Source: Paraclostridium sordellii
GTDB lineage: Bacteria > Bacillota > Clostridia > Peptostreptococcales > Peptostreptococcaceae
Direction of reading: 5' to 3'
NCBI RefSeq assembly: GCF_000953675.1
Contig: NZ_LN679998.1
Span: 1,635,911 to 1,699,910 of the forward strand
Length of the DNA stretch: 64,000 nt
Shown piece after piece: positions 1 through 8,158 of the stretch. The first letter of the stretch is position 1. Every line of letters begins with the position of its first letter. The notes below the pieces were generated by a model. That model had not been told where the DNA came from. It did no database searches and saw nothing but the letters and a program-made list of their open reading frames with translations. A program made the translations under genes and the position numbers.

Positions 1-1
1 A

Positions 2-610
2 AGAGGAATACCAGGAAAAGATGTGGTTTATAAAGCTCTTGAACTTGTAAATTTAACTTATGCTAAAAAGAAAAAATTTAGTCAGCTATCTCTTGGTATG
101 AAGCAACGATTAGGATTAGCACTTGCAATTATGACAGAGCCAGAGTTATTAATTCTAGATGAACCAATTAATGGTTTAGACCCATCAGGTATAATTGAAA
201 TTAGAAACTTACTATTAAAATTGAATAAAGAAAAAAATATTACTATAGTAATATCAAGTCATATACTTTTAGAATTATCAAATATTGCAACTTGTTATGG
301 ATTTTTAAATAAGGGAAAACTAATCAAAGAAATATCTGCAAAAGACCTTAATAAAAAATGTAAAAGCTACTTAGAAATTAAAGTTACAAACGATAGCAAG
401 TTAACTGCATTATTAGAAGAAAAACTAGGTTATAAAGAATATAAGGTTTTACCTAGCGAAGTAATACAAATATTTGATAAAAATAGAAATCCTCAAGATA
501 TAAGTGAGCTTATAATTAAAAATGGAATAGGATTAATCTCACTAGAAGAGAAATCCGTAAATCTTGAAAATTATTATATGTCTTTGATTGGAGGAAGTTG
601 CAATGACTAA
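2..610 (+). CDS. ABC transporter ATP-binding protein, 5' part cut off by the window
   Basis: The reading frame is open from base 2, so the start and the Walker A loop lie upstream of the window. What remains has the ABC signature region (SLGMKQRLG), Walker B (LLILDEP), the D-loop and the switch histidine (VISSH), followed by a roughly 100-residue C-terminal extension typical of BcrA-type bacitracin/lantibiotic exporters. It overlaps the next gene, a six-helix permease, by eight bases. The permease and the histidine kinase after it suggest an antimicrobial-peptide-sensing exporter whose response regulator is probably upstream. The substrate is inferred from layout only. Confidence 0.88.
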   Translation, partial: RGIPGKDVVYKALELVNLTYAKKKKFSQLSLGMKQRLGLALAIMTEPELLILDEPINGLDPSGIIEIRNLLLKLNKEKNITIVISSHILLELSNIATCYGFLNKGKLIKEISAKDLNKKCKSYLEIKVTNDSKLTALLEEKLGYKEYKVLPSEVIQIFDKNRNPQDISELIIKNGIGLISLEEKSVNLENYYMSLIGGSCND

Positions 611-1382
611 TTATATAAAAAGTGAATTTTATCGAAATATTAATAATAAAGATAATTATTTATTTTTATTTGGAAGTATAGGGTTTGTGATATTTATAAA
701 TGTAGCATTAGGTATATTTGCAAAAGGTCAAGTAAATTTTCCATATGGAAACACCAAATATTCTTTAAGTAGCTTTTATACTTATATGGGATTATTAATG
801 CTTATATCTGTTTTTTTAGTTTCATTAGTTTTTGGTCAGGAATTTAAAAATTCTACATTAAAAAATTCTATTGCCTTTGGAATTTCAAGAAGTGAAATAT
901 ATTTTGGAAAATATTTAGTAGAAGTAGTAATTTGTACAATAAATTTAGTCTTAATCAGTAGTGCATATGTGTTAGCTGCATATATGATGCTAGAAGATAG
1001 TGGCATAATATATTTAAAAGATTTTTTACAAGCTATAATAGCATGTTTTCCACTTTTATTAGTTAGTGTTACTGCAGCTAATTGTTTTTACTTTATATTT
1101 GATAATGAGAGTATGGCTGTGACAATTTGGTCAATAATTATTGTATTTATTCCTTTGTTGATATCAATGGCTGGACGTAAAATCAATATTCTAGGCAAAA
1201 TAGCCAATTGGTTACCTTGGAATATGGTTGGAAATGCTAGATTTGACAGTTCCAGTAAAAGAATGATTATGATTTGGAATTCTCAAGAAGGATTTATAAG
1301 ATGTTTTATAGTTGGAATTATAGGAGTATTGATTTTTTATATATTAGGATTAGTAATGTTTAATAAAAAAGAAATAAAATAG
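603..1382 (+). CDS. ABC-2 type permease (BcrB-like)
   Basis: A 259-residue membrane protein with about six hydrophobic segments, the first near residues 20-40 and the last at the C-terminus. It is the membrane partner of the overlapping ATPase. The start at 603 is preferred over the in-frame ATG at 588 because GGAGGA lies at 590-595, eight bases upstream. The pair resembles exporters that protect Gram-positive cells from bacitracin or lantibiotics. No substrate can be read from the sequence, and the family call rests on topology and gene context. Confidence 0.82.
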   Translation: MTNYIKSEFYRNINNKDNYLFLFGSIGFVIFINVALGIFAKGQVNFPYGNTKYSLSSFYTYMGLLMLISVFLVSLVFGQEFKNSTLKNSIAFGISRSEIYFGKYLVEVVICTINLVLISSAYVLAAYMMLEDSGIIYLKDFLQAIIACFPLLLVSVTAANCFYFIFDNESMAVTIWSIIIVFIPLLISMAGRKINILGKIANWLPWNMVGNARFDSSSKRMIMIWNSQEGFIRCFIVGIIGVLIFYILGLVMFNKKEIK

Positions 1383-1400
1383 ATAAAGGTGGGCGTGTAG

Positions 1401-2309
1401 ATGATAAGATTGATTTTAGTAGCTTTATTAATAACAAGTGTGTATTTTTCTACACGCTTTTTCTTGCTTTCTAGAAGTATTAAAAAAGTGACTAAGGATT
1501 TTAAGTATATCTCTAAAAATGTAAATAGTAATCGTAAGCTTAAACTAAATCATCCAGAGAAACATCTAGAACAACTATTATTAGAGATAAATAAATATTT
1601 AGAAGATACACAAATATATAAACAAAAATATATAAAAAGAGAAGAAGAAATTAGAAAAGAAATTGAAAATATATCTCATGATTTAAGAACACCATTAACC
1701 TCTATTAGAGGTTATTTAGAATTAATAAATGATGAAGATATTACAGATATCGAAAAGAAAGAATATATTTATATTATAGAAAAAAGAGCTAAGGTTCTTC
1801 AAAATTTAATTCAAGATTTTTATGATTTAAGTAGGCTTGAAAATAATGATTATAATTTTAGTATGGAAATAATAGATATTAATAAAGAATTAAAAGAACA
1901 AATACTTATGTTTTATAACGACTTTGATAAGAAAAATATTGATGTTGATATAAAATTAAAAGAAAATCCAATACTTGTATATTTAGATAAAAATGCTATT
2001 GAACGAGTATTTCATAATTTAATTCAAAATGCGACTAAGTATAGTAAGAGCAAGTTTTGTATGTTATTAAATAGTCAAAATGGTGAAATTATAGTAGAAT
2101 TTAAAAATGATGTACAAGATATAAACCGTCAAGATTTAGATTTACTGTTTAATAGATTTTATATGAAAGATAGTTCCAGAAGTAAAGATAGTTCTGGACT
2201 AGGACTTACCATAACTAAATTTTTAATTGAGTCTATGAATGGTAAAATTGATATTGAGTTAGATAATGAGTGGATTACATTTAGAATAAATTTTTTAGTT
2301 AATAAATAA
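1401..2309 (+). CDS. sensor histidine kinase
   Basis: A 302-residue kinase with one N-terminal membrane helix (residues 3-23), a short linker, and a HisKA domain with the phospho-acceptor His93 in an SHDLRTPLTS motif. The HATPase domain shows the N-box (NLIQNATKYS) and a G-box (SGLGLTITK). The tiny external region suggests it does not bind a ligand directly, as in kinases that sense through a partner ABC exporter. It directly follows the exporter genes and ends at a strong terminator, so the set appears to be one operon. Its response regulator is not in the window. Confidence 0.9.
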   Translation: MIRLILVALLITSVYFSTRFFLLSRSIKKVTKDFKYISKNVNSNRKLKLNHPEKHLEQLLLEINKYLEDTQIYKQKYIKREEEIRKEIENISHDLRTPLTSIRGYLELINDEDITDIEKKEYIYIIEKRAKVLQNLIQDFYDLSRLENNDYNFSMEIIDINKELKEQILMFYNDFDKKNIDVDIKLKENPILVYLDKNAIERVFHNLIQNATKYSKSKFCMLLNSQNGEIIVEFKNDVQDINRQDLDLLFNRFYMKDSSRSKDSSGLGLTITKFLIESMNGKIDIELDNEWITFRINFLVNK

Positions 2310-2346
2310 ATTTATTTGTTATGCTTATTAATTATTTATATAATTA

Positions 2347-2376
2347 ATACACGATAGAAATATCGTGTATTTTTTA
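2347..2376 (+). terminator. intrinsic terminator after the kinase
   Basis: Ten-base arms (2347-2356 and 2361-2370) form a perfect stem with a GAAA loop, followed by a T run. Confidence 0.85.
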
Positions 2377-2412
2377 TGTTAAAAAATCTTAATAAATAAA
2401 TTTAAATATAAT

Positions 2413-2440
2413 TGCAACAATACACTATCCTAAGTTGTAT
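2413..2440 (+). promoter_or_regulatory. probable ECF sigma promoter, copy 1 (autoregulation)
   Basis: TGCAACA at 2413-2419, a 15-base gap, then TTGTATTTATAT from 2435. The same two blocks with the same gap occur at 3580-3613. TGCAAC resembles the -35 element of ECF sigma promoters, and the spacing to TTGTAT suits a promoter. The site lies just upstream of the ECF sigma gene, so the sigma factor probably drives its own transcription. Confidence 0.7.
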
Positions 2441-2464
2441 TTATATTTACAAGGAGGTTTTACT

Positions 2465-2938
2465 ATGGTTAATTTTGAAGAAGTATATAATCGGCAAGTT
2501 GATACAGTATTTAAAATATGTGTACTATATCTTAAAAAAATAGATGATGCAGAAGAAGCTACACAAGATACTTTTATTAAATATATGAAGTATAATCCAG
2601 AATTTGAAAATATTAAGCATGAGAAAAATTGGTTTATAAAAACAGCATCAAACATATGTAAAAATATCTTAAAAAGCTATTGGTTTAAGAAAATAGTATG
2701 CTCAGAGGATTTATCTCATTTTTATCAAGAAGAAAAAGATTATGATATTTTACAAGAAATATTAGAATTACCTCATAAATACAAAATGAGTATTTATCTT
2801 TTTTATTATGAAGGATACAGCACAGAAGAGATTGCTCACATATTAGATATAAAGCCATCTACTGTACGCTCAAACCTACATAGAGGTAGAAAGTTGCTAA
2901 AAATTAGTCTAGGGAGTGATTATATCAATGAAGAATAA
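2465..2938 (+). CDS. ECF-family RNA polymerase sigma factor
   Basis: A 157-residue sigma factor with region 2 in the first ~75 residues and a region 4 helix-turn-helix near the C-terminus (STEEIAHILDIKPSTVRSNL). Nothing suggests region 3 or region 1.1, as expected for ECF factors. The start at 2465 follows AGGAGG at 2452-2457; the earlier in-frame ATG would lie inside the promoter. It overlaps the membrane anti-sigma gene by 11 bases, so the two are co-translated. The inducing stress cannot be read directly. Clostridial relatives often respond to cell-envelope damage, which is inference here. Confidence 0.92.
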   Translation: MVNFEEVYNRQVDTVFKICVLYLKKIDDAEEATQDTFIKYMKYNPEFENIKHEKNWFIKTASNICKNILKSYWFKKIVCSEDLSHFYQEEKDYDILQEILELPHKYKMSIYLFYYEGYSTEEIAHILDIKPSTVRSNLHRGRKLLKISLGSDYINEE

Positions 2939-3551
2939 TGAGATAAAAAAAGTATTTGATAAAATAAAATTAAATGATTCAATGAAATCTCGTATTTTAG
3001 AAAATGTGTATAATGAGCTTAATACTAATGAAAAAAGTCAAAAAAATAAGTTTAATATTGTATATTTAAAGCATAGAAAATCATTAACTACATTAGCAGC
3101 AAGTTTAGTACTTATATTTGGATTATTTCTATACAATGAAAATAAGTTAGATAATATACAAAATCTATCAAGATCAAGTGAGCCTCTAAATAAATCAGTT
3201 TCAAGAAGCAGAGGAAATATTAAATACAATGAGTTTGATATTAATATCTTAAAAGATAATACTGTAAAAGTAGAAATTAAAAATGATGAAAATGACAAAG
3301 TTTTTAAAGAAATAACAGATAAAAAATCTATAAATAATTTATTAGAACTTTTACAAAAATCTAAAGAAAAAGATTTAAGCTCACAAAATTATAATGACTT
3401 TAAAAATACAGGAAAGATTATAACTTTAAGTTTTGTAACAAAAGATAATTTAATAAGTTATATAAAAATCAATTTAGATTTAAATATTGCTTGTATAAAT
3501 GAAAAATATTATAATGTATTACCTGAAATGATAAAAATTATAAATAAATAA
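2928..3551 (+). CDS. putative membrane-anchored anti-sigma factor
   Basis: A 207-residue protein with a short charged N-terminal part (~45 residues, cytoplasmic, expected to hold the sigma factor), one membrane helix near residues 47-66, and a ~140-residue outside domain rich in Lys, Asn and Asp. No His-Cys-Cys zinc motif of the ZAS anti-sigma class is visible. ATG 2928 is preferred over GTG 2916 because AGGGAGTG lies correctly before it. The function is assigned from topology and from translational overlap with the sigma gene. Confidence 0.75.
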   Translation: MKNNEIKKVFDKIKLNDSMKSRILENVYNELNTNEKSQKNKFNIVYLKHRKSLTTLAASLVLIFGLFLYNENKLDNIQNLSRSSEPLNKSVSRSRGNIKYNEFDINILKDNTVKVEIKNDENDKVFKEITDKKSINNLLELLQKSKEKDLSSQNYNDFKNTGKIITLSFVTKDNLISYIKINLDLNIACINEKYYNVLPEMIKIINK

Positions 3552-3579
3552 TTAAAAATATAATACAATTTAAATTTGC

Positions 3580-3607
3580 TGCAACATTTTACAATTTTAA
3601 ATTGTAT
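3580..3607 (+). promoter_or_regulatory. probable ECF sigma promoter, copy 2 (target gene)
   Basis: TGCAACA at 3580-3586, 15 bases, then TTGTATTTATAT from 3602. It matches the blocks and spacing before the ECF sigma gene, although the 15-base spacers differ. It lies about 55 bases before the exported-protein gene at 3663. Confidence 0.7.
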
Positions 3608-3662
3608 TTATATATGAAAGAACAACAAACGAATAAAACATAATAAGTGGGAGGAATATACT

Positions 3663-4079
3663 ATGAAAAAGAAAGTTATAGCGTTGTTAACAGTTGGATT
3701 AATTTCTATAAGTGGAGTTCTTATATTTGCAAATAATAAATCATCGATAGGTAAAAACAATTTAGATTCAAATAAAGAAAATGTAGATTTATCAAAAGTC
3801 AAATATATAGCAATAAGAGGAGTAATTAAATCTATAAGTGTAGATAAAGAAGTAACATCTATAAAAGTAGAAGGAAATTTAGAAAAAGATACTAGGTATG
3901 ATATAGCAAATGTTCTTGTAGATAAAGATACTATAATTAATAAAGGGAATTCAAATTCTAATCTTAAAATTTCAGATTTAAAAATAGGGCAAAAGATAGA
4001 AGTTGTATTTCAAGGGCCAGAAGGAAGATCTTATCCTGTAACAGCTAATGCATATAGTATCAATATCATTAATGAATAA
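3663..4079 (+). CDS. small exported protein, probable ECF sigma target
   Basis: A 138-residue protein with a clear N-terminal signal or anchor segment (KKKVIALLTVGLISISGV) and no lipobox. The mature part has alternating beta-like segments (VIKSISVDKEVTSIKVEG, TRYDIANVLVDKDTII, KIGQKIEVVFQGP) that look like a small OB-type beta barrel. I do not recognise a named family. It has its own copy of the ECF promoter and its own terminator, so it appears to be a separately transcribed member of the sigma regulon that acts at the cell surface. Confidence 0.75.
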   Translation: MKKKVIALLTVGLISISGVLIFANNKSSIGKNNLDSNKENVDLSKVKYIAIRGVIKSISVDKEVTSIKVEGNLEKDTRYDIANVLVDKDTIINKGNSNSNLKISDLKIGQKIEVVFQGPEGRSYPVTANAYSINIINE

Positions 4080-4094
4080 ATTTTAAAATATAAG

Positions 4095-4138
4095 TTGAGT
4101 AAGAGTAGTTATTATGAATACTCTTACTCAATTTTTTT
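4095..4138 (+). terminator. intrinsic terminator
   Basis: Thirteen-base perfect arms at 4095-4107 and 4119-4131, followed by seven T. Confidence 0.88.
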
Positions 4139-4226
4139 ACAAAATATAAATTTAATAAGAACCATTGTCTAATTTTTACATATGATATATAGAACAATAT
4201 TTATATCAGAAAAAGGAGAATTAACA

Positions 4227-4766
4227 ATGGAGAGAAATTATTGGCAAGAATACTGGGATAATTATTGTAAGTTTATGGCTGTGTACCTTACAGAACTACA
4301 AAATGCATATCCAGATGCAGATATTAAAAATGAATACGTAGAGGTTGCTAACTTATTTGAGCCTGCTATGCCTCTTGAATATTATGAGAATTTTGATGAA
4401 TATGAAGATATTGATAATGATCCAGAAAGAGAGAATGATCCACCTGTTGGTGCGCAATCTATTGCTCCTTTTATATTCCCTGGTGGTGGTCAGCAATCTA
4501 TATCACCTGGTGGTGGTCAGCAATCACCTACACCTTTTATATCACCTGGTGGTGGTCAATTTACTATAAACAATTGTAGAAGAGTTGCAATAGTTAGGAT
4601 AGTAATGAGAAGAGGATTTACACCTTCTAATTTCTTTATGGCAGTTGATAGAGCTGATAATAGAAGTATCCAAGGATTTAGAATAGCTTGTGAATCTGGT
4701 AGAATCAGATTTGTACCAATGGCTGTAGAATATAGAAATATTAATTTTATAGAATGTGCATTTTAG
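4227..4766 (+). CDS. uncharacterised protein with PGGGQ repeats
   Basis: I do not recognise this 179-residue protein. The first ~70 residues are acidic and rich in aromatic residues (five Tyr and three Trp in the first 30-40). A linker with three PGGGQ repeats follows, then a ~70-residue basic C-terminal domain with two Cys. There is no signal peptide or membrane segment. AGGAG at 4214-4218 sets the start at 4227. The low-complexity Pro-Gly-Gln linker between two small domains resembles spore coat or exosporium proteins. That role is a guess. Confidence 0.6.
   Translation: MERNYWQEYWDNYCKFMAVYLTELQNAYPDADIKNEYVEVANLFEPAMPLEYYENFDEYEDIDNDPERENDPPVGAQSIAPFIFPGGGQQSISPGGGQQSPTPFISPGGGQFTINNCRRVAIVRIVMRRGFTPSNFFMAVDRADNRSIQGFRIACESGRIRFVPMAVEYRNINFIECAF
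4479..4558 (+). repeat. three in-gene copies of a Pro-Gly-Gly-Gly-Gln unit
   Basis: CCTGGTGGTGGTCAGCAATC occurs at 4479-4498 and 4506-4525, and a shortened copy at 4545-4558. The DNA identity is higher than the protein requires, which suggests recent expansion by slippage. Confidence 0.85.
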
Positions 4767-4828
4767 CTTAAAAATAATAAGAGGTATCTCAAGTGTTACT
4801 TGGATACCTCTTATTATTTTTAAGCTAA
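4763..4828 (+). terminator. very long hairpin overlapping a stop codon
   Basis: Two perfect 26-base arms (4763-4788 and 4803-4828) flank a 14-base centre that itself contains CAAGT/ACTTG. The arm includes the TAG stop of the PGGGQ-repeat gene. A and T tracts flank the GC-richer core, so it could stop transcription from both sides. It is much longer than most terminators here. Confidence 0.75.
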
Positions 4829-4961
4829 CATATAATTCATTAAAAGGAATTGGTGTTAATCTAATTTAAGTTCATGAAAATACATTGATATGTTTTTTAT
4901 TTTATATTGACACATATAAACAAAACTGATTTAATCATACTTATTAAGAAGGAAAACTTAA

Positions 4962-5941
4962 GTGGCAAACTCAGAAACTATAAAAAGTATAAATACTAAA
5001 ACAGTTCGTAAAATACTAAATGAAAACGAATCTATAAGTAAGACCGACATAGCTAAATATACAGGTTTGAGCTTTCCAACTGTTAGCACAGTAATAGAGT
5101 ACTTAATTGAAATAAATGAAGTAGTCGAAGTTGGGTTTAAAGACTCTCTAGGAGGAAGATGTGCAAAAAAATATAGCTTAAATCCAATGTATGCATGTTC
5201 ATTACTTTTATATTTAGAAGGAAGAAAAATAAATTGGATAGTAAATGATTTTTGCATGAAAAAGATAGATTCTGAAATTGTAAATATAAGTGGATGTATA
5301 TTAGAAGAAATAGATAATATAGTATCTTTAGTAAAGTCCCGTTACTCTCAATTGGCAAGTATAATTATTGGAGTAGCAAGTAATATTAAAGATGGAAAAC
5401 TTACATCCAAAATAGAATATAGTGAACTACAAGATATAGATATAATTAAGTATTTTTCAGATAAATATATTATTCCCGTAGATATAGAAAATGATATGAA
5501 TATTGCCATCAAAGGATATTGGGAAAGACATAACAATAAAAATATAGAATCAGTAGTTAATGTATATATGGGTGATAATGGAATTGGTTCTAGTATGATT
5601 TTAGGAGGACATGTATGGAAAGGTTCATCTAATTTTGCTGGTGAACTACACTATCTTCCTATATGTGATAACAATATAAAATATTGTACAAGTGTATTTG
5701 AGGGAGTAATATTGTTGAATATTATGGCAAAATAGTTCAATCATACATCGCATTAATAAATCCAAGCTTAGTTGTTATATATAATAATTCCTATATATCA
5801 GATAAATTAGAGGAAATAAAAAATTATTGCAAAAACATAATTTCCGAAGAAGTAATGCCAAAAATTATAATATCAAATGAATTTATTAAGGATTATGAAT
5901 ATGGGTTAAGTAAAATGGCTATTGATTTACTAAATTATTAA
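4962..5941 (+). pseudogene. ROK-family transcriptional regulator, frameshifted
   Basis: The N-terminus carries a winged helix-turn-helix (SKTDIAKYTGLSFPTVSTVI), followed by a ROK sugar-kinase-like fold with GDNGIGSSMI and a GELHYLP segment. The frame stops at 5735 after 257 residues. The next frame continues the family sequence to 5941 (EYYGKIVQSYIALINPSLVV). Adding one G to the GGG run at 5702-5704 restores a continuous ~326-residue protein. This is a real pseudogene, a phase-variable tract or a base-calling error. The intact form would be a sugar-responsive repressor. The start is GTG 4962. Confidence 0.82.
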
Positions 5942-5962
5942 TATAATGGGGGTATATTTTTT

Positions 5963-6595
5963 ATGAAATTTAAACATATAGTATTTGATGTGGATGGAAC
6001 TTTAATAGATTCAGAAACGGCAGTCTTAAAATCTTTACAAAAAACGTTACAAGAAGAAGGTATAAAAAAAAGTTTAGAGGAATTGAAATTTGCTTTAGGG
6101 ATACCAGGAAGAGATGCTTTATTAATTCTTAAAATAAATGATTTAGAAAGAGTAGAAGAAAAATGGATGAAAAATGTAACAATATACGCTGATGAAATAA
6201 CACTTTTTGATGGAGTAAAACAAGTTCTACAAGAGTTAAAATCTAAGAATTTTAAGTTAGGTATTATAACCTCTAAGACTAAGGAGGAATATAACACAGA
6301 CTTTATAAAATTTGACATTCATTCATACTTTGACTTAGTTATTTGTGCAGATGATACTATCAAACATAAACCTGATGGAGAGCCTATGGAGAAATATATT
6401 GAAATTACAGGTGCAAGTAAAGAGGAAATTATATACATAGGAGATTCTATTTATGATATGCAGTGTTCCAAAAACGCAGGGGTTAACTCAGCGTTAGCAT
6501 TATGGGGGGCACATAATCCAGAAAAAATAGAGTCTAATTATAAGTTAAAACACCCTAAAGATATATTAGACATTATAACTAAATATGCTAATTAG
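5963..6595 (+). CDS. HAD-superfamily phosphatase (phosphoglycolate phosphatase-like)
   Basis: A 210-residue HAD hydrolase. Motif I is DVDGTLIDSE with the nucleophile and acid/base Asp near residues 9 and 11, motif II is the Thr/Ser of IITSK, motif III is a Lys in KHKPDGEP, and motif IV is GDSIYDMQ. The cap is an alpha-helical C1 insert. It resembles small-molecule phosphatases of the PGP/PgmB group; the substrate is unknown. It starts 21 bases after the ROK pseudogene and may have been transcribed with it. It ends at a strong terminator. Confidence 0.88.
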   Translation: MKFKHIVFDVDGTLIDSETAVLKSLQKTLQEEGIKKSLEELKFALGIPGRDALLILKINDLERVEEKWMKNVTIYADEITLFDGVKQVLQELKSKNFKLGIITSKTKEEYNTDFIKFDIHSYFDLVICADDTIKHKPDGEPMEKYIEITGASKEEIIYIGDSIYDMQCSKNAGVNSALALWGAHNPEKIESNYKLKHPKDILDIITKYAN

Positions 6596-6682
6596 AATAT
6601 TAAATAGACTTATCTAATCCTTCTTTCTTATATGTATTTGATAAATGTACTTAATAAGTATACTAGAAGTTTTTTACTTTAT

Positions 6683-6726
6683 AATAAACGCTTCGTAGAG
6701 TCACACTCTACGGAGCGTTTATTGTT
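6683..6726 (+). terminator. intrinsic terminator
   Basis: Stem AATAAACGCT/AGCGTTTATT encloses GTAGAGT/ACTCTAC with a CAC loop (6683-6723). Confidence 0.85.
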
Positions 6727-6844
6727 TATCCAATGGAAATGATATAAATTTATAAATATAAGTATGTTATATAAGTAGTAATAAATTTATAAAAATATTT
6801 ATTCAAATATTATAATAGTATTAATAATAGATAGGAGATTAATT

Positions 6845-7195
6845 ATGGATAGATTAAGAAAAAAAGAATTATTACAACAATACAAAGAAATGAAGCCAGA
6901 GATGGGTGTATATATGTTCAAGTCTAAAAAAACAAATACGGTTTATTTAGGTTGTGATAAAAATATAAAAGCGACTATAAATGGGGATAGATTTAAATTA
7001 AATTTAAATAGTCATAGGTGTAAAAAATTACAAAAAGATTGGAATGAAAATAAAGAAGAAAATTTTGAGATAAGAATAGTAGAGATACTTCCTTATGATA
7101 AAGATGAAAGTAAAGTTGATTATAGTGAAGATTTAGAAATATTAAGAGAAATGTGTAAAGATAGATTCACAGAAGAGAATGTTGAGGAAATATAA
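6845..7195 (+). CDS. small GIY-YIG nuclease-like protein
   Basis: A 116-residue protein with a GVYMF...VYLG pair where GIY...YIG would stand, followed by KATINGDRFKLNLNSHRCKK and a LQKDWNE helix. Short proteins of this kind are common in Firmicutes and are annotated as GIY-YIG nuclease family. The motif is weak and the catalytic Arg and Glu are uncertain, so nuclease activity should not be assumed. It stands alone between two terminators. Confidence 0.68.
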   Translation: MDRLRKKELLQQYKEMKPEMGVYMFKSKKTNTVYLGCDKNIKATINGDRFKLNLNSHRCKKLQKDWNENKEENFEIRIVEILPYDKDESKVDYSEDLEILREMCKDRFTEENVEEI

Positions 7196-7220
7196 TTCTA
7201 TTAATTCAAGATATCTAAAT

Positions 7221-7262
7221 AAAAGGTGTACTTTAGAAAAGCTTCTAAAGTACACCTTTTGT
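7221..7262 (+). terminator. intrinsic terminator
   Basis: Eighteen-base perfect arms at 7221-7238 and 7243-7260 with a four-base loop. Confidence 0.88.
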
Positions 7263-7444
7263 TGTTATTTATATATTAATATCTGAGTTTTTATACTACA
7301 CCTTTAACTGATAGAATAAATTATAAAGAACTATTTAGGTAAAATTTTACAACTTTGTATTTGTTGTTTATTATATAGTTAGATGGTAGAAATAAAACTA
7401 AAATAGAAAATATTTTAAAGGGTATAAATTAAATGGAGATTAGT

Positions 7445-8158
7445 ATGCTAAATATAGTAATATGTGAAGATGAAATAGAACAACAAGAAATATTAAAAGA
7501 TTATCTAGAACAAATATTAAATGAAATAGATATTAAGTATGAAATATTAATTTTTAATTCTGGGGAAGAACTTTTTAAAAATTATCCTAGCAATATAGAT
7601 ATATTTTTGCTAGATATACAAATGGATGGGTTAAATGGAATGGAAGTAGCGAGAAAGATCAGACAAATTGATAAAAAAGAAGTAGAAATTATCTTTACAA
7701 CCTCGCTTATAGAATACATTCAAGAAGGCTATGAAGTAAGGGCATATAGATATCTTTTAAAGCCTGTAAAATTAGAAGATCTTAAAAAACATATTATTTT
7801 ATGTATTGAAGAATTAACTAAAAATAAAGAAAGCTATATTGCTGTAAATGAAAAAAACAATACTTGTAAAGTTAAGATTTCAGAAATTACTTATATAGAA
7901 ATTCAAAAAAGAGAAATGACAATACATACTATAAACGAAGACTATACTATAAATTCTAGTATGTCCAAATTAGAAAATGAACTTAGTAAATATAATTTTT
8001 ATAGATGCCACAAAAGTTTTATGGTTAATATAGACTTTATTAAAAATATAAAACAATACATAGCGATTCTAGATAATAAAGAAGAAGTACCCATAAGTCG
8101 ATATAGATTTAAAGAAACCAAATCTAGGTTTTTAAGTTCCCTTGGGAGAATTTTATAA
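7445..8158 (+). CDS. LytTR-family response regulator
   Basis: A 237-residue regulator. The receiver domain (residues 1-120) has the acidic pair near residues 8-10, phospho-acceptor Asp57 in FLLDIQMDGL, and the conserved Lys in YLLKPVK. Residues ~137-237 form a LytTR DNA-binding domain of the AgrA/VirR type. ATG 7445 fits the family N-terminus (MLNIVICEDE) with GGAG six bases before; ATG 7433 is possible. Its stop overlaps the kinase ATG by one base (ATAATG), so the two are translationally coupled. Likely target is the neighbouring ABC exporter. Confidence 0.88.
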   Translation: MLNIVICEDEIEQQEILKDYLEQILNEIDIKYEILIFNSGEELFKNYPSNIDIFLLDIQMDGLNGMEVARKIRQIDKKEVEIIFTTSLIEYIQEGYEVRAYRYLLKPVKLEDLKKHIILCIEELTKNKESYIAVNEKNNTCKVKISEITYIEIQKREMTIHTINEDYTINSSMSKLENELSKYNFYRCHKSFMVNIDFIKNIKQYIAILDNKEEVPISRYRFKETKSRFLSSLGRIL

